Assembly: GCA_903857985.1 (NCBI GenBank)
Contig: CAIOGW010000164.1
Location: forward strand, 1 to 33,662
Reading direction: 5' to 3'
From: an uncultured Microbacteriaceae bacterium
GTDB taxonomy: Bacteria; Actinomycetota; Actinomycetes; Actinomycetales; Microbacteriaceae
DNA length: 33,662 nt
Both the position numbers and the translations under genes were made by a program. Positions 27,370 through 33,662 of this stretch are shown piece after piece; the stretch's first letter is position 1, and each line of letters opens with the position of its first letter. The notes under the pieces were generated by a model. That model saw only the letters and a list, made by a program, of their open reading frames with translations, was not told the DNA's origin and did not search any database.

Positions 27370-28841
27370 CGCTCACCGCAACGCGCGTTTTGCCCGCAAC
27401 TCAGTTCAAGGTCGCTGACATGGCTCTGGCCGAGGCTGGTCGCCACCAGATTCGCCTTGCCGAGAACGAGATGCCCGGGCTGATGGCACTCCGTGCTGAG
27501 TTCGGTGCGTCGGCACCGCTTAAGGGTGCGCGCATCGCCGGTTCACTCCACATGACCGTGCAGACGGCCGTGCTGATCGAAACTCTCGTGGCACTCGGCG
27601 CCGAGGTTCGCTGGGCCTCGTGCAACATCTTCTCCACGCAGGACGAGGCTGCCGCTGCAGTCGCCGTGGGGCCGAACGGGACCGTTGACCAGCCCGCGGG
27701 ATCGCCCGTCTTTGCGTGGAAGGGCGAAACGCTCGAAGAGTACTGGTGGTGCACAAATCGCATCTTCGACTGGAGCTACGAAGTGGGTGCCGAGGCAGGC
27801 CCCAACATGATCTTGGATGACGGCGGCGACGCCACCATGCTCGTTCACCACGGTCGCAATTACGAAGTTGCCGGAGGCGTCCCTTCACCGGATACTGCCG
27901 ACTCGGCAGAGTACGCCGAGGTACTCGGTCTGCTGGGTCGCGTGTTTGACGAGAATCCCCGCCGCTGGCACGCCATTGCTGAGGAGCTCATCGGCGTGAC
28001 GGAAGAAACGACCACGGGCGTGCACCGCCTCTACGATTTGCACAAGAAGGGCGAGCTGCTCTTCCCCGCCATCAATGTCAACGATGCCGTGACCAAGACG
28101 AAGTTCGATAACAAGTACGGCATCCGCCACTCGCTTCCCGATGGCCTCAACCGTGCTACCGATGTTTTGATGGGCGGCAAGGTTGCTCTCGTTGCCGGTT
28201 ACGGCGATGTGGGCAAGGGCTGCGCCGAGGCACTTCGCGGCCAGGGTGCCCGCGTGATCATTACTGAGATCGACCCTATTTGTGCGCTGCAGGCTGTTAT
28301 GGACGGCTACCAGGTGTTGCCGATCGAGCACGTCGTGGGTGAGGTCGATATTTTTGTCACCTCAACCGGCAACAAAGATGTCATCACCGTCGAGCACATG
28401 TTGGCAATGAAAAACCAGGCCATCGTCTCGAACGTGGGCCACTTCGACAACGAGATTGACATGGCGAGCCTCGAGTCTCTGCCCGGCGCCACGAAGACGT
28501 CTATCAAACCCCAGGTGGATGAATGGAATCTGCCGTCGGGTCGCAGCATCCTCGTACTCAGTGAGGGTCGTCTCATGAACCTCGGTAACGCCACGGGTCA
28601 CCCGTCGTTCGTGATGAGCACGTCCTTCACGAACCAGGTCCTGGCGCAGATTGAGGTGTTTACGCGCACAGCGGAGTACCCCGTCGGCGTATACGTCCTG
28701 CCCAAAATTCTCGACGAGAAGGTGGCTCGCTTGCACCTCGACGCCCTCGGCGTGGTGCTTACCCAGCTCTCGCCCGAGCAGGCGGCCTACATCGGCGTCG
28801 CTCCGCAGGGGCCGTTCAAGCCTGAGCTCTACCGCTACTAG
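27366..28841 (+). CDS. sahH: Adenosylhomocysteinase
   Basis: [98 protein letters not shown]-terminal KPELYRY. Confidence 0.97.
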   Translation: MTLTATRVLPATQFKVADMALAEAGRHQIRLAENEMPGLMALRAEFGASAPLKGARIAGSLHMTVQTAVLIETLVALGAEVRWASCNIFSTQDEAAAAVAVGPNGTVDQPAGSPVFAWKGETLEEYWWCTNRIFDWSYEVGAEAGPNMILDDGGDATMLVHHGRNYEVAGGVPSPDTADSAEYAEVLGLLGRVFDENPRRWHAIAEELIGVTEETTTGVHRLYDLHKKGELLFPAINVNDAVTKTKFDNKYGIRHSLPDGLNRATDVLMGGKVALVAGYGDVGKGCAEALRGQGARVIITEIDPICALQAVMDGYQVLPIEHVVGEVDIFVTSTGNKDVITVEHMLAMKNQAIVSNVGHFDNEIDMASLESLPGATKTSIKPQVDEWNLPSGRSILVLSEGRLMNLGNATGHPSFVMSTSFTNQVLAQIEVFTRTAEYPVGVYVLPKILDEKVARLHLDALGVVLTQLSPEQAAYIGVAPQGPFKPELYRY

Positions 28842-28922
28842 ATCCATACAGGTTTTCGTCGGCGGGCTTTCAGCCATGGCGCGCTACGCTAAATCCGATT
28901 GGTCCCTAGGGCAGCGGAGGCG

Positions 28923-29630
28923 ATGATGGCTCAGAGTGTCACCGAGTCGAGCGCGCACGTGCTCATTGTTGACGACGATAGCAATCTGGCAGAGATGATG
29001 GGGATCGCGCTCACCCAGGCCGGATTCGAGATCACGGTCTGCGGCGATGGACCCAGCGCCCTCGAAGCTTTCGGTCGGGTTAATCCCGATCTGGTACTGC
29101 TCGATGTCATGCTTCCGGGAATCGACGGCATCGAGGTCTGTCGGCGCATCCGCGAAGTTTCTGGCACGCCCATCGTCATGATCACGGCGAAGAACGACGA
29201 TGCCGATGTCATTACCGGCCTCGAAATGGGAGCGGACGATTACATTGTCAAGCCGTGTTCGACGAACATCCTGATCGCTCGGGTGCGTGCGCGGCTGAGG
29301 CCCAGCCCCGCTTCTCTCCTGGCCCCAGAGACTTACACCGTCGAAGACATCACGATTGACACCATGGCGCACCGGGTAATGCGCGATGGCCGCGACATCA
29401 GCTTGACGCCGCTGGAGTTCACACTTCTCGTGACACTTGCGTCCCAGCCACACCGGGTACTCAGCCGGGAGGAACTTCTCGAACAGGTCTGGGGCTACCA
29501 GTACAAGGCCGATACCCGCCTGGTCAACGTGCACGTGCAGCGTCTGCGCTCGAAGGTCGAGCACGATCCCGATGACCCGCGCATCGTGCGTACCGTTCGT
29601 GGCGTGGGCTACCGAGCCGGCGGAGACTAG
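28923..29630 (+). CDS. mtrA: Response regulator MtrA (OmpR/PhoB family)
   Basis: HVLIVDDDSNLAEMMGIAL, LVLLDVMLPGIDGIEVCRRIR, winged-helix TPLEFTLLVTLASQPHRVLSREELLEQVWGYQYKADTRLVNVHVQRLRSKVE; followed by mtrB/lpqB. GGAGG RBS upstream. Confidence 0.95.
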   Translation: MMAQSVTESSAHVLIVDDDSNLAEMMGIALTQAGFEITVCGDGPSALEAFGRVNPDLVLLDVMLPGIDGIEVCRRIREVSGTPIVMITAKNDDADVITGLEMGADDYIVKPCSTNILIARVRARLRPSPASLLAPETYTVEDITIDTMAHRVMRDGRDISLTPLEFTLLVTLASQPHRVLSREELLEQVWGYQYKADTRLVNVHVQRLRSKVEHDPDDPRIVRTVRGVGYRAGGD

Positions 29631-29632
29631 GG

Positions 29633-31234
29633 GTGTCGGCGTTCTGGACACGCCTGCGGACGTTCGACTATGGCAGCGTGCCCCGTTTGTCGTTGCACGC
29701 GTGGCGCCGTTCCCTTCAGATTCGTACCGTCATCATTTCGGTGACGCTATCACTGATCGCCATCATTGCCGTGGGCACCTACCTGTCGTGGAGCATCTCG
29801 CAGGATCTCTTCGATTCACGCCTCAAGCAGTCGTTGTCCGATGCGGCCAGAGCTCAAGTAGTGGGGCAGCAAATATTTGATTCGGCCGATGTTGTCGACC
29901 GCACTGACGTGCAGAGCGTGGTGAGCCAAGCTACGGTTGCCGTTCGGGATGCGTCCTCCAGCTCGTGGCTGGCGCTGTACCGAACCCCGGGTCAAGACCC
30001 CAATCCGCTGTCGCCACAAGACTTCACGAGTCCCGAGTTGAGCGGCGGAGTGATTACTGCCGATCTGCGTGAGACCGTGAGAACAGGCTCCGGGCGGCAG
30101 TACTGGCAGTCCGTCGACATCGTCGGCCCAAACGCTAACCAGCCCGGCATCATCGTGGGCTCCCTGACCACGATTCCGGGAGTCGGCGACTACGAGCTCT
30201 ACATCGGCTTCGATCTTTCCCCGGCGGCATCCACGCTCGCCTTCATCCAACAGGTGCTCTGGATTGCCGGAACAGTACTGCTGCTGCTCATCGGAGGAAT
30301 TGCGTGGTTTGTGGCACGATTGGTTGTCATTCCGATTCGAACAGCGGCGGCCACGTCGCGGGAGTTCGCGGCGGGAGGGTTCGACGAACGCATCCCCGTT
30401 CAGGGCGAAGACGTCATGGCCACTCTCGCCCAGAGCTTCAACGACATGGCTGACAGTCTTCAGGCTCAGTTGCGCGAACTGAGCGCCATCTCCGACGTTC
30501 GCGAGCGATTCGTGTCTGATGTTTCGCACGAACTTCGAACACCGCTGGCCACCATGCGTTTGGCGTCGGATGTGGTGTTCGACAACCGCGACCGACTCGA
30601 TGCTCCGTCGCGTCGATCGGTGGAACTGCTGCACAAACAGATTGGCCGGTTTGAAAACCTCCTTACCGACCTCATGGAAATTAGCCGCTACGACGCGAAG
30701 ACGGCCACGTTGATGCGAGAACCCACGAACCTCGTGGCACTCACGGAGGACGTGGTGGCGTCTATTCAGACACTGGCCGAGGGCCGGGGCTCGCCCATCG
30801 AGATTCACTCACCCGGCGGACACTGTGAGGCAGACGTTGACCCCCGTCGCATTCGTCGCATCATCGTGAACCTGGTGGGTAATGCGGTGGAGCACGGCGA
30901 AGCAAAGCCGATACGGGTGGAGATCGATTCAACGGCAACTGCGGTGGCCGTTGTCGTTGAGGACTCAGGTGTGGGCATGGGGCAAGACGAGGTCACGCAC
31001 ATTTTCGAGCGGTTCTGGCGCGGAGACCCTTCGCGACAGCGCACGCTCGGTGGAACCGGCCTCGGCCTCGCCATTGCGTGGGAAGACGCCCGCGTGCACG
31101 ACGGCGCTATCGACGTGTGGGCCGAAGCCGGACGGGGAGCACGATTCCGTTTGACCCTTCCCCGAACTCCCGGTGTGCCGGCGGGCGAATCACCCCTTGC
31201 TCTTGAGCCGGCTGCCGCAGAGGCCGAGCTGTGA
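29633..31234 (+). CDS. mtrB: Sensor histidine kinase MtrB
   Basis: GTG start; two TM segments, HAMP-like region, FVSDVSHELRTPLATMRLASDVVFD H-box, GNAVEHGE N-box, VEDSGVGMG, GTGLGLAIAW. Confidence 0.95.
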   Translation: MSAFWTRLRTFDYGSVPRLSLHAWRRSLQIRTVIISVTLSLIAIIAVGTYLSWSISQDLFDSRLKQSLSDAARAQVVGQQIFDSADVVDRTDVQSVVSQATVAVRDASSSSWLALYRTPGQDPNPLSPQDFTSPELSGGVITADLRETVRTGSGRQYWQSVDIVGPNANQPGIIVGSLTTIPGVGDYELYIGFDLSPAASTLAFIQQVLWIAGTVLLLLIGGIAWFVARLVVIPIRTAAATSREFAAGGFDERIPVQGEDVMATLAQSFNDMADSLQAQLRELSAISDVRERFVSDVSHELRTPLATMRLASDVVFDNRDRLDAPSRRSVELLHKQIGRFENLLTDLMEISRYDAKTATLMREPTNLVALTEDVVASIQTLAEGRGSPIEIHSPGGHCEADVDPRRIRRIIVNLVGNAVEHGEAKPIRVEIDSTATAVAVVVEDSGVGMGQDEVTHIFERFWRGDPSRQRTLGGTGLGLAIAWEDARVHDGAIDVWAEAGRGARFRLTLPRTPGVPAGESPLALEPAAAEAEL

Positions 31235-32922
31235 GGCGCGTTCGCCGACTGGCCGGTGTAGGTTTTCTTGTCGTCGCAGCCGTGGTGCTCACCGGATGCT
31301 CGGGCATTCCTCGTTCGAGCGGCGTCAATGAGGGTGGCGAGATTGCCGGACCGGGAACAGCTGAAATCGAGTTTTTACCCGCGGGTCCTGAGGTTGACGC
31401 CGATCCGACGACAATCCTGCGCGGCTTCATCGAGGCCGCCTCGAGTCCGCAAAACGACTTTGCCATCGCCCGGCAGTTTCTCACCGTGGGGGCAAGCGAG
31501 ACGTGGAATCCGAGCGCGGTGACACTTGTCGACTCGGGAGTTCGACCCAGTCGCCAACTGAGTGACACCACGATCAGTTTGGGAATTGACGCCTCGGCGG
31601 TTCTCGATGCCGAGGGACGATTCACGCAGCAGCAGACGCCCGTGCGAGCCGACATGACGTACTCGTTCGAGCAGCAGGGCGGCCAGTGGCGCATTAGCAC
31701 TCTGCCCCCGGGCATCGTGATTGACAGAAACACATTCCTTCAGGTGTTCCGTCAAACCAGCCTCTATTTTCTTTCCCCGGACAACCGGCGACTCGTGCCC
31801 GATGTGCGCTGGTTTCCGTCACGGGCGTCAACCACCACGCGCATCGTAAAGGCCCTGTTGGCGGGGCCCTCGGCGTGGTTGAGCTCCACCGGTGCAGCGA
31901 TCACAGCTTTTCCCGCGGGGACGCGACTGGTTGCCGATGCCGTTCCCGTGCAGAACGGTGTGGCCGTGGTCGACCTTGACGCGCAGAGTCTGCGCGCGTC
32001 GGCGGCCGCGACGTCGCTCATGAAGATTCAGCTGCTGGCATCTCTCACCCAGGTACCGAACGTGAAAGACGTAGACCTGCAGATTCTGGGAAGCAGCCAG
32101 CGCGTGCAGGGTACGAGCGTCGCGATGGCACAGATGATGCCGATCGTGGACGGCAGACCTGTTGTCATTCGCGATGGAAAGCTGGGAAAACTCTCGGGCA
32201 CGACGGTAGAACCGTTGCCTCTCCTATCAACCCGCGGCGTAGACCTCACGGGGATCACGGCGGGGACCGTTTCGTCAGACCTCGCAACCCTCGCATTGCT
32301 TTCCCCAGACGGTGTGTGGGTGACGCGCGCGGGAGGTGCCCCGATCATGGTTGATTCGCGACCGGGACTCATCGCGCCGGCGCTTGACGACTACGGCAAC
32401 GTGTGGACGGTGCCGCGCGACAACCCCACTGAGGTTTTGGCACGCGCTGCCGACGGGTCCCAGATTGCTGTGGCGGTGCCGTGGTCCGAGGCCAGCAGCA
32501 TTGTCGCGCTGCGCCTTTCTCTCGACGGGCAGCGGGCGGTGGTGATGTACGTTCGAGGCGATCGCGCGCGCGTTGTGGTGTCGAGTGTGGCCCGCGACGA
32601 GCGGGGTAATCCCACTGCGCTGGGAGCACCCATTGACCTCGTCGCTCCGGCCGGATACCCCGTCGACGCCGTGTGGCTCGATGCCATCACGGTGGCTGTG
32701 GCCGGTTCGGGTGACGCGCTTAGCGCAAACATCATTCGTCAAGTCGTGGGCGGTCAGTCTCTGAACTATGCGGCCGTCGGTTCGGTCGCGAGCCTTTCCG
32801 GCGGCAGCGCCGTCGCACACCTCCGCGAACTTTCCCCGGCCGGAGTTCTCAGCCAGCCGCGCGGCACAACGTCGTGGCTGGTTAACGCGACGGAAGTGAC
32901 CGCACTCCTCACGGTGCAGTAG
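31231..32922 (+). CDS. lpqB: LpqB-type lipoprotein (GerMN/beta-propeller)
   Basis: GTG start overlapping mtrB stop by 4 nt (GTGA); lipobox VVLTGCSG; GerMN-like RIVKALLAGPSAWL...ITAFPAGTRLV; canonical mtrAB-lpqB context. Confidence 0.93.
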   Translation: MRRVRRLAGVGFLVVAAVVLTGCSGIPRSSGVNEGGEIAGPGTAEIEFLPAGPEVDADPTTILRGFIEAASSPQNDFAIARQFLTVGASETWNPSAVTLVDSGVRPSRQLSDTTISLGIDASAVLDAEGRFTQQQTPVRADMTYSFEQQGGQWRISTLPPGIVIDRNTFLQVFRQTSLYFLSPDNRRLVPDVRWFPSRASTTTRIVKALLAGPSAWLSSTGAAITAFPAGTRLVADAVPVQNGVAVVDLDAQSLRASAAATSLMKIQLLASLTQVPNVKDVDLQILGSSQRVQGTSVAMAQMMPIVDGRPVVIRDGKLGKLSGTTVEPLPLLSTRGVDLTGITAGTVSSDLATLALLSPDGVWVTRAGGAPIMVDSRPGLIAPALDDYGNVWTVPRDNPTEVLARAADGSQIAVAVPWSEASSIVALRLSLDGQRAVVMYVRGDRARVVVSSVARDERGNPTALGAPIDLVAPAGYPVDAVWLDAITVAVAGSGDALSANIIRQVVGGQSLNYAAVGSVASLSGGSAVAHLRELSPAGVLSQPRGTTSWLVNATEVTALLTVQ

Positions 32923-33018
32923 ACCCCCACCCGTCGTCCCGCACGCTAACCAACGCGAACTGTCCACCGTCCGAATCCATTGGCGGGCGTTAGCGGCCCG
33001 AGGCGCCACACTTCCGCC

Positions 33019-33662
33019 ATGAACAGCACGCGAGCGCTCTGGGGTGCCCTCGTCGACCTCGTTGTGCCGCGGGTGTGCGCCCTCTGTGGCGAGTTGGATG
33101 TTGTGGTGTGTGAAACGTGCGATCTGCGCATGCGAGAGCCCGGTGGAGCTCAACGTACGCTCGCACTCCCGGGAGGTTCCCTGGTGGTGCACTCCGCGCT
33201 CGCAGCCGGCCCAGACATCTTGCGCGTCATCACCCTCTTCAAAGACTCGGGTCGATCTGATTTCGCACCGTACCTCGGCGGTGTGCTCCGCTCGATTTCT
33301 CCCCCTCGTGACCCTGTGGTCGATGTCGTGACACGCACCGGAGGTGACGGGCGCGGGGGCATCGTCGTGACGGTCCCCCAATCGCGTCGGGCCTATCGCC
33401 GGCGCGGGTGGAATCCGGTTCACACCTTGGCGCGCGCCGCGGGTTTCACTCCCGTGGCGGTGCTCGAGGTTCAGCCGCGACACGTGGACCAAACGACGCT
33501 CACTCGCGATGCGCGATGGCACAACGTCGCCCACACGATTCGCGTGTCTCCCCAGCGCGCAGACATCGTTCGAGGGCGCAACGTCACCATCGTCGACGAT
33601 GTCATCACCACGGGAGCCACCATGAGCGAGGTTGCGCGGGCTCTTATGGCCGCCGGAGCTCA
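33019..33662 (+). CDS. comF: ComF family phosphoribosyltransferase-like protein, partial at right edge
   Basis: Own translation: MNSTRALWGALVDLVVPRVCALCGELDVVVCETCDLRM...YRRRGWNPVHTLARAAG...VTIVDDVITTGATMSEVARAL. CxxC...CxxC zinc finger and PRPP-binding motif. Open to the window edge, not in the ORF track. Confidence 0.88.
   Translation, partial: MNSTRALWGALVDLVVPRVCALCGELDVVVCETCDLRMREPGGAQRTLALPGGSLVVHSALAAGPDILRVITLFKDSGRSDFAPYLGGVLRSISPPRDPVVDVVTRTGGDGRGGIVVTVPQSRRAYRRRGWNPVHTLARAAGFTPVAVLEVQPRHVDQTTLTRDARWHNVAHTIRVSPQRADIVRGRNVTIVDDVITTGATMSEVARALMAAGA

Noticed and set aside
32944-32995. CGCTAAC / GTTAGCG inverted repeat between lpqB and comF
   Set aside because: Only 7 bp with a 38-nt loop; could occur by chance and lacks a T-tract.
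32275-33534. 419-aa minus-strand ORF
   Set aside because: Antisense to lpqB and comF, both recognisable; shadow ORF.
1-33662. Mobile elements, CRISPR arrays, toxin-antitoxin or defence islands
   Set aside because: No transposase, integrase, repeat-spacer pattern, Cas, RM or TA-like protein seen; coding density and gene order look like core genome.

Overview
This is a gene-dense, high-GC actinobacterial chromosome segment, probably Microbacteriaceae or a close relative (inferred from gene content). It is almost entirely core genome. I saw no phage, transposon, CRISPR array, toxin-antitoxin or recognisable defence genes, and no tRNA or rRNA. Recognisable content, left to right: phosphosugar mutase (partial), LpdA-like flavoprotein, acyl-CoA carboxylase alpha subunit, fatty acid desaturase, Maf, TrmA/RumA-like methyltransferase, AccE/AccD, BirA, bacterial PH-domain protein, polyprenol-phosphate mannosyltransferase, GtrA, PurK, PurE, LCP protein, two tandem O-antigen ligase-like proteins, acyl-CoA dehydrogenase, ManA, WhiB, a 961-aa membrane glycosyltransferase, a DUF5719-like secreted protein, a zincin-like protein, DUF3499, phosphomannomutase, SahH, MtrA-MtrB-LpqB, and ComF (partial). 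From memory, the order resembles the Mycobacterium tuberculosis Rv3242-Rv3308 neighbourhood. The most unexpected signals are: (i) a 205-bp convergent intergenic region packed with consecutive hairpins (7125-7329); (ii) a recurring CTAGGCTG / TAGNNT box placed 6-7 nt before start codons, suggesting leaderless transcription, including two back-to-back divergent copies; (iii) several enzymes lacking textbook catalytic or cofactor residues (LpdA without redox cysteines, zincin-like protein without HExxH, TrmA-like enzyme without Fe-S cysteines); and (iv) a whiB-glycosyltransferase-DUF5719 unit with no assigned function. I found no clearly new multi-gene system.
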